From positions 91,618,575-91,682,574 of the forward strand of contig NC_092872.1 in NCBI RefSeq assembly GCF_028372415.1: 64,000 bases of DNA. Direction: 5' to 3'. Numbering within the stretch: position 1 is the stretch's first letter; each line of letters opens with the position of its first letter. The DNA is from Notamacropus eugenii. Lineage: Eukaryota; Chordata; Mammalia; Diprotodontia; Macropodidae. The notes under the pieces are model-generated. The model did no database searches and had not been told where the DNA came from. It saw only the letters and a list, made by a program, of their open reading frames with translations. The translations under genes and the position numbers were made by a program. Positions 1-12,185 of the stretch are shown in pieces.

Positions 1-230
1 ATCGCACCATACAAACCCCTGACTCACCATGAGTTGAAGCAAGCTTGCCCCCAGTTTCTGTGTGGTAATTTGGACTGGAACCAGTCAGGGAATATCTGGG
101 ATGTGCCAAGAATTGGTACCCTTAGGCCAGTCCACCCCCATTACACTTAAAACTTCAGTACCTTGAGAGACTTACTATTTTTTATGGTTTTATTCAGTGG
201 CTTGCCTGAACATATATGTAAGTTAAACTA

Positions 231-480
231 TGGTTAGAGAACTAGACCCAGAGACAAGAACGCATAAGTTCAATTCTGGCCTCAGGCATGTTTTAGCTAT
301 GGGACCTTGGGTGAGTCACTTAACCTCTGCCTGACTTAGTTTCCTTATCTATAAAATGGGGATAACAATTGCACCTATCCGAGACTGTTATGAGGATCAA
401 ATGAAATCATTTTTACGAAGTTCTTTGCAAACCTTAAAGTTTTATACAAATGCTAGCTATCCTCCTCATCATTATTAGCA
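231..480 (+). repeat. MIR-type CORE-SINE
   Basis: Contains GGCCTCAGGCATGTTTTAGC, a TCACTTAACCTCTGCCTGAC-like core and TCTATAAAATGGGGATAACA, then the TATGAGGATCAAATGA and GCTAGCTATCCTCCTCATC tail typical of mammalian MIR elements. Confidence 0.8.
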
Positions 481-708
481 CATTCCTTATAGAATCATAA
501 AATTCAGAGCTCCAAGGGATCTTAGAGGTAATTTAATCCATCCAATTTTCTTCACTTTGCAGATAAAATACCTGAGGCCCTGAATTAGTCAGTCAATAAT
601 CATTTATTAAGTATTATGTGCCAGGCATTATGCTGAGAACTGAGGATAAAATGAAAACATGGTCTCTGCCATCACATTCTAATGGGTGATAAAGAAATTT
701 ACCCAAGA

Positions 709-972
709 TTGTCGTGGTGGTTTAGTCTTTTTCAGTCATGTCCAATTCTTTGTGACCCCTTCTGGGGTTTCCTTGACAGAGATACTGGAATGGTTTGCCA
801 TTTCCCTTTCCAGCTCATTTGACAGATAAGGAAACTGAAGTAAACAGAGTTAAGCGACTTGCCCAGGGTCACACAGCTAGTAAATGTCTGAGGCCAGACT
901 TGAACTCACAAAGATGAGTCTTCCTGACTTTAGACTTGATGCTCTCTACCCACTGAGTCCCTAACTGCCCAG
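709..972 (-). repeat. tRNA-derived SINE with RTE-like tail
   Basis: On the minus strand it runs from the GGCAGTTAGGGACTCAGTGG head, through GGCCTCAGACATTTACTAGC, to a tail with CAAAGAATTGGACATGACTG. The tail resembles the 3' end of BovB/RTE elements, which would mobilise it. Confidence 0.8.
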
Positions 973-1089
973 GTTACGTACTCAAATCACATAAACAATA
1001 AATAGCAGAACTGGATTCTAACCCAGGTCTTTTGACTTCAAATCCAGTGAGTTAAATGGTCTTTTTGCTTCCAGTAATGGAAAATATCA

Positions 1090-1412
1090 AAGGACAGTTT
1101 TTTGCACTTTTGTGGAATTCTCTCACCTCATCTCTGTCTCTTGGCGTCCCTTGTTTCCTTTCAAGTCTCAGCTAAAATCTCACCTTCTATAAGAAATTCT
1201 TCCCAATCCTCGTCAGTGTTAACGCCTTCCCCCTGAGACTATCTCCACGTACCCTGTCGATATCTTGTTTGGATGCAGTTGGTTGTATGTTGTTTTCCCC
1301 ACTAGACTGAGTTTCTTGAGAGCAGACAGAGACTGTCTTTTGCCTTTCTCTGTATCCCTCTTACTTAACACAGTTCCTGGCACACAGCAAGCACTTAATA
1401 AATGTGTAACCC
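1090..1412 (+). repeat. L2-like 3' end
   Basis: Contains the L2 3' signature: CAAGTCTCAGCTAAAATCTC, TTCTTGAGAGCAGACAGAGA and CCTGGCACACAGCAAGCACT followed by TAATAAATG. The short ORFs here are part of this repeat. Confidence 0.7.
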
Positions 1413-1947
1413 CAAAAGCACATTGGTATGAGACCCTCTCCTCATTGGTAGAAATGAATGCCCTGCCCTGAGTAAGGGGCAGATCAGAGCTGATGGAGTA
1501 AAAAAGCTTCATTCTCTTTAAGTTTTTTTCAAATTCTCTTCAAGCTTTGAGTCATTTTGGGCACTTTTGGATACCCGCTTGGAAGAGACCCATTCCATTT
1601 CAGGTACCTGAAGGAAAAGACTTTGGGAAGACATGAGAGGAGCTAGTAGTCTCCATAATATTCCTTTTCCCAATTGGCTACAGAAGGGACTTGTGGGATT
1701 ATCCCGTTGGGAGAGATCTAGGATTCTTTTTTGGTTTGAACTTAGTTACTTTGCTCCTTCACTCTATGCAAATTCCTCTCCTGGCAATAATGAAGGTCTT
1801 ACTTGGAGAAGGTGGAAGGGCGTAGGGAGGGTAGAAGAAGCTAGAGATGTGTACTGCTCCTCGAAGCCACATAACATCCCCGAGACTACACTGAGGGGAT
1901 GTCCCTCAGCACACACAGAGAGCCTTGCTACAAATGCTTGTTGTGGT

Positions 1948-2000
1948 TGTGGTGTGTTTGTCCTTTGTTCTTGAAGAGGACCATGACCTCAAGATGCTTG
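1948..2000 (+). repeat. Fragment of a marsupial repeat (TTTGTCCTTTGTTCTTGAAG type)
   Basis: Same terminal module as the repeats at 3285, 16182 and 29240 (opposite strand). Only about 50 bp is left. Confidence 0.5.
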
Positions 2001-2233
2001 TTGACTAGCTGAAGTTGGTATGATAGAAACATTTTAACAGGAACATTCTCCATTTAACTAATGTTTTTAATGTCTATCAAGCATTTTCTTCACAACAATT
2101 CTATATAGTAGCTAATGCAAGTATTATTATCCCCATTTTACAGATGAGAAAACTGGAGCTCTGAGTTGGATTCTGATCATGTCACTCAATAAACTCCAGG
2201 GGCTCCCTATTTGTCTTGAGGATCCAATATGCT

Positions 2234-2470
2234 ACTACTACTAATCATGATTGTGATAATAGCTAACATTTATATAGCACATACCATGTGCCAGGCACTG
2301 TGCTCAGTGTTCCACAATTATTATTTCACCTGATCCTCACAACAACCCTGGGAGGTAGGTGCTATTATTGTCCCCATTTTGTGAATGAGAAAACTGAGGC
2401 AGAGAGAGGTTAAGTGACTTGCCCATGGTCACACAGCTAGTGTCAGAGGCAAGATTGGTTCTCAGATCTT
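2234..2470 (-). repeat. MIR-type SINE, minus orientation
   Basis: Contains TGTGCCAGGCACTGTGCTCA, TTTGTGAATGAGAAAACTGA and GACTTGCCCATGGTCACACA, the reverse complement of the MIR core and tail. Confidence 0.8.
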
Positions 2471-2479
2471 TCTGACCCC

Positions 2480-2872
2480 ATGCTAAACTCTTGTTTGGCA
2501 TTCAAAGCTCTTTACAACTAGACTTCAACTTTTGCAGCCTTAATTACCTAAGTCCCTTTTACATACTCTAATGTACAGCCAAAAGGACCTCCTCTCTGTT
2601 CTCCATAGACACTCCATCTTTTTGCCTCTACCTTTATTTTTGCACCAGCTCTTCCTCATCCCTGGAATGCACTCCCTCCTCCTCTTTAACCTAAGAACCC
2701 CTAGTTTCTTTCAAGACTTAGCTCAAGCTTTTAGCTTTTCGTGATCTCTTCAGTTACTGGTACTTTAACCTTACCCCCCTCCCCAAATTACCTTATGCAT
2801 ATAGTATTTGTCTGTGATAGAAAGTAAATTCTTTAAGAGCAGCCTCTCTCTGTCTCTCTCTCTGTCTCTCCA

Positions 2873-2904
<32 letters not shown>

Positions 2905-2965
2905 TCATGTTTGTACTGCCAGTGCTTAGCATGGTGTCTGGCACCTAGTAGGCTTGCTGAGTGAC
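2480..2965 (+). repeat. L2-like fragment with (TC)n microsatellite
   Basis: The L2-type 3' region (CTGGAATGCACTCCCTCCTC; CAAGACTTAGCTCAAGC; GCATGGTGTCTGGCACCTAG) is interrupted at about 2843-2906 by a CT/CTGT simple repeat. Confidence 0.7.
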
Positions 2966-3284
2966 TTGCCCAAGGTCACAGGATCTGATAGGATTCTAAT
3001 CTAGGACTCCTAACTAACGAGTCTAATGCTACATCAGGTATTTCCTCAGTCTCTTTAGGTGGTAAAGATGAGAAGGGATTTGTATCGTGTACAAGATGAG
3101 TAAACACCTTGTATTCAATAGTAGCTGGGCACAGAGTAGGGAGTACAAATGAGACTTTCTTTTAGGAAACAATTGAAGATTGAGAAGGAGGGAGCTGGGG
3201 AGGGAGGAGAGTGAGACACTTATGGAAAAGGCCTAAGGCACTATAATACCTTAGGGAAATAAGGGAATTCATATGGTAGAATTA

Positions 3285-3605
3285 AATGTGTGTTTGTCCT
3301 TCGTTGCCAGAGAAGACCATGCCATCAGAGAAACAATGACATGACTCGCACTTGACTTTGTTTTGAGTGAGGGAGGGCTGTGCAGGTCACCAGCCTCACT
3401 TCTCCTCCAGAGCCAGCTGAATCCAGTGACCAGATATTCATCAGGATGACTGGAGATGACCCAGGATGAGGCAATTGAGATTAAGTGACTTGCACAACTA
3501 GTGAGTGTCAAGTGTCTGAGATCTGATTTGAACTCAGGTTCTCCTGACTCCTGCACTGGTGCTCTATCCACTGCACCACCTAGCTGCCCCAAGGGAGAAT
3601 TAAGC
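3285..3605 (-). repeat. Long composite marsupial SINE
   Basis: On the minus strand: GGCAGCTAGGTGGTGCAGTG head, GGATAGAGCACCAGTGCAGG, then a body with CATCCTGGGTCATCTCCAGT and GTCACTGGATTCAGCTGGCT, ending in CAACGAAGGACAAACACACA. A second copy lies at 28915-29245 on the other strand. Confidence 0.85.
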
Positions 3606-3609
3606 AGGA

Positions 3610-4500
3610 TGACTAAAAAGAGTGGGGAAAGGTGGTTACTGGTCTCTGACTCAGTTTCAGGCAGAATGAACAGCAAAGCCGTCCTTATCAACCTTTCACT
3701 GAGAAAAACAACCCTGGGAATGCAGAGTAAAATAGGAGACAAGCCTAGCACTTGAGGATGGGTAAATTATCTGCTTTCTAGACTAAAATATAGTTCCCAG
3801 AGTGAGCAATAAATCACAAAGGAGAAGGTTTCCACTTGTCCTTTTAAAAGCAGCCCCATGTGCCTGACACTTGCCACGTGTTCTCTAGCGGAGGCCTGTA
3901 GCCTGCCTTTCCCTTGACTGGCAGTCTCTGAGCTTCTCTGAGGACACAGCTTGGCTTCAGCCAGTTCAAATGAGGAAGACCTTTCTTGACACAAAGACTA
4001 GGCAGGTTATTTGACCAAGAGGTCTTCTAGAATACGATGCCATAACTAAACAGAGTGACTCGGATGGAGGGAATTTCAAGTTTTCTGAAAGTCTGGAGAG
4101 AGAGATTTGGGGATAGAGAGGTATGGGGTTGAAACTGAAGCATCCTCCACTTTCTAAATCTTAGAACATTCCATGTAAGTAATTGCTGACTCCATTTATT
4201 CTGAGGGTCTATTCTGAATATGCTCACCTCCAGAGGGCTGGAGAGGGGAAAGGACCAGGCTGGAAACTGAGAACCTAGGCTCTTGCTACCACGAACCCTG
4301 GGAGTTTCTTGTCTGAGAAGCGACAGAGCAAATTGTTCTTGGTCGTTATAAACTCTTCAGACCCTCTAGTTCAGCTTAGTGACCTGGACCCAAAGCCAAC
4401 CTTCTCCTCTCCTCTCCTCTCCCAGCCCCTCACTGCTTTACCTTGAATACTCAGCAAAGCCATATATTATTACTGCTAGGGGTAGGAGGAGGTGGAGAAA
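3610..4500. other. No gene or clear repeat seen
   Basis: Unique-looking intergenic DNA. Small ORFs only. A short CTCCT tandem tract at about 4403-4423. Confidence 0.5.
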
Positions 4501-4990
4501 GGAGACTGGGAAGCAAAAAGCTCTTGTTTTTTTATTTTTATTTTTTTCCTGAGAAAACAAAATAAAAATTTTATTTGATTGAGCTTTCCATACTTTATCT
4601 TAGCAACCTTATTTTTCTTTTGCCCCCAAATTTATTAATGTATTTGTTTTCAGTTTTCAACAATCACTTCCATGAGTTCCTAATTTTCTCACCCTCCCTC
4701 CCCAAGATGGCATGCAATCTTATATGGGTTCTACACATGCATTCCTATTAAACACATCTTCACATTAGTCATGTTGCATAGAAGAATTAAAACCAATGGG
4801 AGAAACCATGAGAAAAACAAAACATAACACAAGAGAAAATGGTCTGCCTCATTCTGTGTTCCTGACTCCAGAGTTCTTTCTCTGGATATGGATGGCATTT
4901 TGCATCATGAGTCCTTTGGATGTGGATGGCATTTTGCATCATGAGTCCTTTGGAAATGTTTTAGGTCCTTGTATCGCTGTGAAGGGCTAA
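4500..4990 (-). repeat. L1 3' end, with a 35-bp internal duplication
   Basis: Marsupial L1 3' region in minus orientation (TTCAGTTTTCAACAATCACT; GCATTTTGCATCATGAGTCC). The segment with GGATGGCATTTTGCATCATG is duplicated in tandem at about 4883-4952. Confidence 0.7.
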
Positions 4991-5225
4991 GCATATGAAA
5001 AAACAGTCCTCACACACTGTGGCTGTTACTGTGTATAATGAACCTCTTGCTTTTGACATTGGTACTACTAACTGGTACTTAGCCAGTTGAGTGGATTATA
5101 CCAGAGAGGGGGGAAGGGAAGAAAAGTCATCTAGAGAACAGCAGGAAGGAGAGCAAAGGAGTAGGAGTTGCTTTTTTAAATGGGAGCTGGTATGTGGGCT
5201 GGAAATAGAGATAGAAGGGGAATAT

Positions 5226-5385
5226 TTGAGCTTTGCCAGGTACACATATTAACAGAACCAACCTGATGGGAAGAAGCATTTGTATTTTCCCAGTGCTTAC
5301 ATTAGCGGAACGAACCTGATGAGAGGGAATATTTGTATTTTTCCAGGTGCAAACATTAACAGGACCAATCTGATAAGGTAAAACA
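5226..5385 (+). repeat. Three diverged copies of a ~54-bp tandem unit
   Basis: Copies start near 5236, 5290 and 5344. Each has a CCAG-GTGC-like start, ATTAACAGAACCAACCTGAT-like middle and ATTTGTATTTTTCCAG-like end. Confidence 0.75.
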
Positions 5386-6065
5386 CATGATCTCGTAGGT
5401 CACATGATTCAAGGAGTGGTGATGGGGTGAGGAGGAAGAATGTTGGTTTTGGAGAAAACTTGGATTCAAAACCCAGCTCTGTTGTTAATTACCTGGATGA
5501 CTTCAGGAAAATCAATAGCCCTGTAAAAAAGGAGGAGACTACTAGTTGACCCCTTTCCAGCTCTAAATGTATAATCCTTTTGGAAAAAAAAAATATATCC
5601 TCACTGATACCCAAAATTCTATCTCATTTTTCATTGTCCTCTTAAATCACAAACTTTTCTGGAAGAATTAACATTAGTCTAGAACAGTCTGTCAGATAAC
5701 TCCTTCTGATGAGAAGGGCTTGGGGCAAAGAAAAGGGAAGGCTAAGTGATCAAGCACCAAAGTTACCACCTCCACCACTTTGCCAGAGACCCACTCTAAG
5801 GGGCAGAGTGAAAGAGGAGGCCCTTGTCCTCCGCACATCCCTGCAAAGTCAGATGAGCTCCTCTCTTTCATCTTGCTCAGCCCTGATCTACCATGGCCTC
5901 CCTGTCCTGTGCCTTAATAGGAGTGTGCTGGAACTGGTTCCTACAGGTTGGCTAGAACTGATTACTAAATTTTCAGTGAGAGCCTTTATACCTTGGAAAT
6001 CAGAAGATGCCACAAATCAGAGTTTGGATTGCTGCTCTGTGGCTCATCTAGATTTTAAAAAGGGA
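5385..6065. other. No gene seen
   Basis: Intergenic DNA with one 123-codon chance ORF (from 5709) that has no recognisable domain. A MIR-like trace may lie at 5430-5580. Confidence 0.4.
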
Positions 6066-6067
6066 TG

Positions 6068-6210
6068 GAAAGGGAACTAGGTGGAGCAACGGCTAGAGCA
6101 CTGACCCTGGAATCAGGAGAATCTGAGTTTAAATCCAGCCTCAGACGCTTAACTATCTGTGTGACTCTGGGCAAGTCACTTAAGCCTGGTTGCCTCCAAA
6201 AGGAAAAAAA
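6068..6210 (+). repeat. tRNA-derived SINE, poly-A type
   Basis: Head AACTAGGTGGAGCAACGGCT, then CAGCCTCAGACGCTTAACTA and GGGCAAGTCACTTAAGCCTG, ending in an A-rich tail at about 6200. Confidence 0.8.
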
Positions 6211-6325
6211 ATAAAGTGATGAAGAAAATTTTAATAATGCAGATGAGACTTAAAAGTGTTTCATGAATACTCCCCCCCCCCAAGACCTATTTATTAAACA
6301 TACTACCGGCACACCCCTGCTTGTA
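6205..6325 (+). repeat. Unclassified interspersed repeat (copy 1)
   Basis: Shares a series of blocks, in the same order, with 12185-12310: AATAATGCAGATGA, TTAAAAGTGTTTCATG, a C/G homopolymer, TTATTAAACAT and CCGGCACACCCC. Family unknown to me. Confidence 0.6.
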
Positions 6326-6399
6326 CCCTAAAGAGGAAAAGTTTGTGAAGAGGATTTGCCAAAGATTAGAAATCCAATAGGAACCCTAGGAAGTCAGAT

Positions 6400-6920
6400 C
6401 TTTTCACCTTCCTTTTCAACAAACTCCTGTGATGCCCCATCACCTCCAGGATCAAATACAAAATGCTCTGTCTGGAATTCAAAGCCCTTCATAGCCTAGC
6501 TTCCTCCTATCTTTCCAGACTCCCAGACATGCACCCTTTGATCCACAACACTGGCCTCCTGGCTGTTCCTCAAACGAGATACTCCAATTCTTAGCTCCTG
6601 GCATTTTTTCTGGCTGGACCCCAAGCCCAGAATGTTCTCCTTTCTCATCTCCACCCACTAACCTCTCTGTCTTCCTTTAATTCCCAACTAAAATTCCACC
6701 TTCTACATTCAGTCTTTCCTAATCTTTCTAAATTCTATTGTCTTTTCTCTGTTACTTATTTCCTATTTATCCTGTATATAGCTTTGTCTTGTACATAATG
6801 CCTTCTTTGCTACCTCTGATGATAAGCTCCTCGAGGACAGGGACAGTCTTTTGCCTGTTTTTGTATCCCTATGGCTTAGCACAGTATCTGGCACATAGTA
6901 GGTGCTTAATATTGACTAGT
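6400..6920 (+). repeat. L2-like 3' region
   Basis: Contains AAACTCCTGTGATGCCCCAT, TTCATAGCCTAGCTTCCTCC, AAGCTCCTCGAGGACAGGGA and CTGGCACATAGTAGGTGCTT, a near-classical L2 end. Confidence 0.75.
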
Positions 6921-7430
6921 TGACTCAACCTCAAGAGCCATCTAGATCAACCTTCTCATTTTATAATTGAGGAAATTGAGGTCCAGAGAGGCTAAAAGAC
7001 TTATTTACAGAGGTGATAAGCACTAAAAATGAAATTTTAGCCTAAGCTCCTCTGAATCAAAACCAATGGTCTTTCAGATGATGAAATACTTCATTCCCTA
7101 GGCTAAGGGAGAAAAACAAGGAAGCACACACACACACAGTAACAGCAGCAGCAGCAACAGCTTTGGAAGTTCTAAGCCCTGAGACAGTAAGGGGGTCAGA
7201 TAATTGGTCAGAAAGAAATTACAGTGGACCCTTAGCTAGCACAGATACAGCTGGTGCTGACTGGCAACTCTATTGCCCATACACAGTTCTAGATCATAGT
7301 TTCAGGATGGAGAGGAGGTCTGCTGGTCAGTCCAAGGGAACAAAAGGTACCATAGAGAATTAAGTAATATCAAGAAAATTTATAACAAGTTTCCCTGCAA
7401 AAGGCCTTATTTCTCAAATATATGCTAAGT
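6920..7430. other. Intergenic, minor repeats only
   Basis: A MIR trace (about 6930-7070), a short CA run at 7126-7138 and an AGC-rich patch at 7143-7160. No gene. Confidence 0.5.
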
Positions 7431-8375
7431 ATATTTATATATGCTGAGTCAAATTTATAAAAATAAGGGCGATTCCTCAACTGACAAATGGTCAAAGATA
7501 TGAACAGGCATTTTCAGAAGAAGAAATTAAAGCTATCTACAGTCATATAAAAAAAATGCTCTAAATCACTGTTGATTAGAGAAATGCAAATTAAAGCAAC
7601 TCCAAGGTCCCACCTCACACCCATCAGAAATAACAAAGTCTGGAGAGGATGAGAGGAAAATAGGTACACTAGTGAACTACTGGAGGAGTAGTGAACTGGT
7701 CCAACCATTCGGAAGAATAATTTGGAGCTATTCCCAAAGGGCTATAATACTGTGAATACCTTTTGACCCAGTAACACCCCTACTAAGTCTATATCCTAAA
7801 AAGATTAAAGGAAAATTAAAAGGACCTATTTGTGTAAAAGTATTTATAGCAGCTCTTTTTGTAGTGGCAGAGCATTGGAAATCAAAAGGATGCCCATCAT
7901 TTGGGGGATAGATTGTGATGGAGTACTATTTTGCTCTAAGAAATGACAAAGGGGGTGGTTTCAGAAAAACATGGCAAGAACTACATAAACTGATGCAAAA
8001 ACAAGTAAAGAGAACCAGAAGATCATTATGCGCAGTAAGCACAATGTTATCATGATGATCCACTGTGAAAGACTTGGCTACTCAGATCAATATAATGATC
8101 CAAAGGACCGATGATGAAAAACTGTTATTCACCTCCAGAGAGAGAATGGATTAACTCTGAATACAAATTGAAGTACAATTTTCTCACTTTACTTTTCTTG
8201 ACTGTTTAAAAAAGTATGGCCAACATGGGAATGGGAATACACTTTGCATGATTGCACATGTATAAATGAATATCATTTTACTTATCTTTTCAGAGTAGGG
8301 AAGGAGAGACTTTGGAACTCAAAATTTAAAAAGAAAAATGTTAAATATGTAAATAATAAATTAAAGTGTTGGGTT
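7430..8375 (+). repeat. L1 ORF2 end and 3' UTR fragment
   Basis: L1 3' sequence: TTCCTCAACTGACAAATGGT, GAGAAATGCAAATTAAAGCA, CTGGTCCAACCATTCGGAAG and a final A-rich end. Frames are broken, as expected of an old LINE copy. Confidence 0.85.
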
Positions 8376-9800
8376 TTTTTTTAAACTTAGCCTAGGGCCT
8401 ACAATGTTTAGACCCAGGCTCTATACTGTTCCCTCCCTTGGACAGAAACCTTGGACTTCATACCATTTCCTATTCTTCCAAGCTGTCTGACTTCCAAGTC
8501 TCAGCCCCAAATACCTTCATCTCTGAAGTCACCTGATTACCCTCACCCACTGAAAACCTCTCCTTTGTCCTTGTCCTTCCATCCCAAACATCTGTGTCAT
8601 CCCCACACTGTTATGAAGACATCAGCTGGCATTGAGACTGAAACCTGGAGAGAAGATGCAAAGATGCCTGCCCTTGGTGACAACAGGAACCTGTCCCTAG
8701 ATAGGCAGCTGATTTTGAGTTCTAGCCTCAAGGTGATAATACAAACCTGCAGGAACCAGACCTCTATGAATAATGTATTCCAGACCCTGATGCAACCCAG
8801 ACCTCTTCAGAGCAAGCCCTGTAAATAACTAAGAGCACCAATGGCCTCACACAATATATCCCTTCTATAGTTTGGTTGATTCTTTTGATATGGTTAGAAA
8901 TGGAGAATTTCCCCAGAGACTAGGAATTATACTACAGGCTCTCTTTTTCCCCTTTCACTTTCTCTTCTGTCAGACCAAAACAGGTAAGGAGAAAACAGTA
9001 AATGTTTCTAAGTTCAATGTGTCTGCCTGAACCTCCTTTTCCCACTAACCCCACCTTCCACCCATCCTCTTATCTTGAAGCAAGAAGGTAGCAATCAAGT
9101 ACCAGGGGTCCAGATCACTGTCAGCAGTGCAGAGATGCTGGGAGAGGCAGCAAAATCCCAGCCCATTAGTCCATGGCTGGGTCGTAGGAGCAGAGGCCAT
9201 CTAATCCAACACTTTCATTTTTCAGAAGAAGAAATGGAGCCACAGTCAGGTTTGGTGACCTGCCCACGATCTCACGGGTAGACTGTCAGAGATGGAATTT
9301 GGGCCCAGGTCCCCTGAGTCTAGAATTCTTTCCATTGTCCTACTCAGGCCAATCAAGGAAAGTGAATTTCAAACAGAGACAGGCTCTCTTCTTTGAATGC
9401 ACTGAAAGGTAAGCCTGTATCAGGGTGCCACATAGAGAAAAGAGTTCTGAAGAAAAGAAGTACCCTGTGTAAAAAGTTGAACTAGAAAAGTTGGGAAGAG
9501 ACCATCCTGACCTTCTCTCCTGATTTGTACTCATCCTGCTCATCCGGAAACAAGCAGAATGTTTACATCTTATTCCCTGCTTTCATTATGATCTTCAAGA
9601 GGATATGTATGGTATCTTATCTAAATTTCCTATCTCATTCAATCCATAGAACAGCAGTATATACATAATAGATGCGTAATATGTGCTTGTTGAATGAATG
9701 AATGTTTTTGGAGGCACATAAATACCATTTTAAAAATACTTAAAGTCAGTGGACTATAAAAAAGCCAAAAAAAAAATCTCAGTCCTGGAAGGAATTTTTC
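8375..9800. other. Intergenic, no gene seen
   Basis: A 125-codon ORF (8451-8828) has low-complexity Ser/Pro content and no domain. A MIR trace at about 9195-9340 (CATCTAATCCAACACTTTCA type) and one at 9640-9710. Confidence 0.4.
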
Positions 9801-9809
9801 AACCCTGTG

Positions 9810-9950
9810 GTCATATTACAGATGAGAAAACCGAGGCTCAGAGAGGTTAAGAAATTTACCCAAGGTCACACAGCTAGCCATTACCAAAGCTATCAAGTCT
9901 TCTGACTTCCAGTCTAGGACTATTTTCATTACACCACACACATCTGCATT
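9810..9950 (-). repeat. MIR-type SINE, minus orientation
   Basis: Contains TTACAGATGAGAAAACCGAG and GGTCACACAGCTAGCCATTA. Confidence 0.75.
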
Positions 9951-10860
9951 GTTTCTTGCCAGTTTGTTCCCTGGCCTAGTTATTTCTGTATTCTATAAAA
10001 GTGAGACAGCTTTATTTCACAGAATGTAAAAAAAAAATTGCTACAAACAGTCTAAAAAGATCTTGAGCCTGGGCCATGATGGATGATCCCATAACAGTAA
10101 TTGCATAGACCAATGAAAGATTAACTACTGCACCAGAGTTCTATGCCTTCCCTAATCATCCTTCCTGCCCTTTTCAGTTTCCCTCTCCCTCCTTCCTACC
10201 TTCCCTCTCCTTTCCACCCTCCACTCAAAATACTCAATCTCCCTCTTGATTATCCTATAAAATCTGCCTTAAAGTCTTGGAAAGGTTCTGATAACCTACT
10301 CACAGTGAAATAAGGTTCTGTCCTTCAATCATTTAACCAGTATCTTTTAATCACCAGGAACTAAGTACTAAGGATAAAAAAACGGAATTAAATAATCCCT
10401 ACCTGAAAGAAGTTCACATTCTAATGAGGGAAAAAGCAAATACATATGTAAGTATAGACAGCAAAAATAAAAAGTTAATAAATACATATAGATACAAAAT
10501 AGTTAAATAACAAGGTAGTTTGGGAGGAAGGGTGTCAACTACTGGGGGGATCAGGAAAGGCTTCATGTCAACGTGATGATGGTACCTGAGTTTCCTCTGG
10601 AAGAAAGAGAGGGACTCTATGAGGGAGAGGTAAGAAGTTCCCTCCAGTGAATTCTAGTGCCTCGCACAGCGCACCACTTAATAAAGCACCAGGTATGGAA
10701 AACATTCAGGACAAAGATACAGAGATGGGATATGAAGTGTCTTGTGTGAGGAACGGAAGGAACGCCAGTCTGGGAAAATGTAGGAAGGGGGAGTATGTAC
10801 ATTAAAGCTGAAAAGATAGGCTGGGGCTAGGTTCAGGGTTTTAAAAACTGAACAGAAGAG
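9950..10860. other. Intergenic with old repeat traces
   Basis: At about 10325-10450 an old repeat of the CACCAGGAACTAAGTACTAA type ending CACATTCTAATGAGG. The rest shows no gene. Confidence 0.4.
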
Positions 10861-11340
10861 TTCCTATTTTGTCCTAAAGGCAATAGAAAGCACTAGAGTT
10901 GTTTGAGAAGGGAATCACATGGCCAGATCTGCACTTAAGGAAAATCACTTTTGCAGCAGTATGTGGGATGATGAGTGGTGAGAAACAAATGAGAAGGCTG
11001 CTACAATTATCTAGGTAAGAGGTGATGAGGGCCTGAATTAAGGGGGCCGCCACGCCAATGGAGAGGAGGGATGGTGTTTGAGAGATGCTGTGAAGGTAGA
11101 AATGACAAATTTTGGCAATTGATTGGATACAGGGCCTGGGGGAAAGTAAGGAATCCAGGATAATGATGAGATTATGAACCTGAGGCAGGGGAAAGGTGTT
11201 TTCAACAAAAACAGAGAAGCTTGGAAAAGGAGAAGCTGTAGGGAGAAAGATGAGTTTAATTTTAACCGTGTTGAGTTTAAGATGTCTCTGGGACATCCAG
11301 TTTGAATTAGGTAATTGACAGGACAAGCTCAGGGGAACAA
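10860..11340 (-). repeat. L2/CR1-type LINE, reverse transcriptase C-terminal fragment
   Basis: The minus-strand frame reads LIIILDSLLSPRPCIQSIAK, then ALITSYLDNCSSLL, and ends in IIPHTAAKVIFLK. This is the C-terminal RT pattern of L2/CR1 elements (ILDSxLS...IQSIxK...LVHALVTSRLDYCNSLL). The same C-terminal peptide recurs at about 39180 on the + strand. Confidence 0.7.
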
Positions 11341-11429
11341 GCTGACTGGAAATATAGACCTAAGAGTTGTCTACATAGAGATAATAGCTAAACCCAAGGG
11401 AGCTGATGAGTTTATCAAGAAGACAGCAG

Positions 11430-11520
11430 GGCTTCTAATACTTTTTGGTCCTGTGGGTCCCTTTGGCAGTCTGGTAAAGCACCTCAAAATAATACTTTAT
11501 TATTTGTTTGTTTTTAAATT
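11430..11520 (+). repeat. hAT-like DNA transposon end
   Basis: TCTAATACTTTTTGGTCCTG and GGGTCCCTTTGGCAGTCTGG match the left end of the element kept more fully at 43203-43390. Confidence 0.5.
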
Positions 11521-11720
11521 CATGATTGAAGGTCCTTTTCCCTTTTTAAAAAAATCTCTTTGGATACAGAGCAAGTAGTAGTATCGCTGTGTCACAGTTT
11601 TATAGCCCTTTGGGCATAGTTCCAAATTGTTCTCCAGAACAGTTGGGCCAGTTCACAACTCCACCCAACAGCTCATTAGTGTCCCAATTTCCCCACATCC
11701 CCTCTATCTAGTGAAGCTTT
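11520..11720 (-). repeat. L1 fragment
   Basis: TTTGGGCATAGTTCCAAATT and CACCCAACAGCTCATTAGTG match the minus-orientation L1 at 33640-33760. Confidence 0.75.
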
Positions 11721-12185
11721 TTAGGGAAGGGGAGATTTGGGCATGTTTTAAAGACAGTAGGAAACAAACTAGTTGATAAGGATAGAGGAGAGAACTAATT
11801 GAAGGTAAAATTTTCTGGAGAAGGAAGTGATGAGATGAAGTACATATGCAGAGAGACTGGCTTTGGTAAGGAGAAGGGCTGCCTCTTTTTCAGGGACTGG
11901 AGAAAAGGAAAGAGAATGGAAGATGTCAAAGGGTTTTAGAATGAAGAGATTAGAAAAGGTGGCAGCTTACATTGGCTTTAATTTTTCTTTTCACTAAGAG
12001 ATAAGGTCTTCCGTCGAAGGGGGAGGGCGTGTTAGGAGGAAGCATGGGGGCATGAGTATTTTGAACCAGCTTGCTCTGGCTCCCAAAAACTGACTGTTAA
12101 ATTTTGAATGTTAACATTTACCCATCAAAAGTCAGAAAACGTTACAAATTAGGGCTTAATTTGTGCTTTGTTGATTGTCTGGGCT
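11720..12185. other. Intergenic, nothing recognised
   Basis: No gene and no clear repeat. Confidence 0.4.

Noticed and set aside
3269-3751. 160-codon minus ORF, resembling the ORF at 29045-29323
   Set aside because: Both share the peptide SSASHVI.S.MAWSSLATKD because both are translations of the same composite SINE.
6068-6210. tRNA genes in the many GGCAGCTAGGTGG-type heads
   Set aside because: These heads are SINE promoters derived from tRNA. They lack a proper cloverleaf and are followed by SINE bodies.
10874-11326. 150-codon ORF as a possible gene
   Set aside because: It matches the C-terminal reverse transcriptase pattern of L2/CR1 LINEs and has no intact upstream part.
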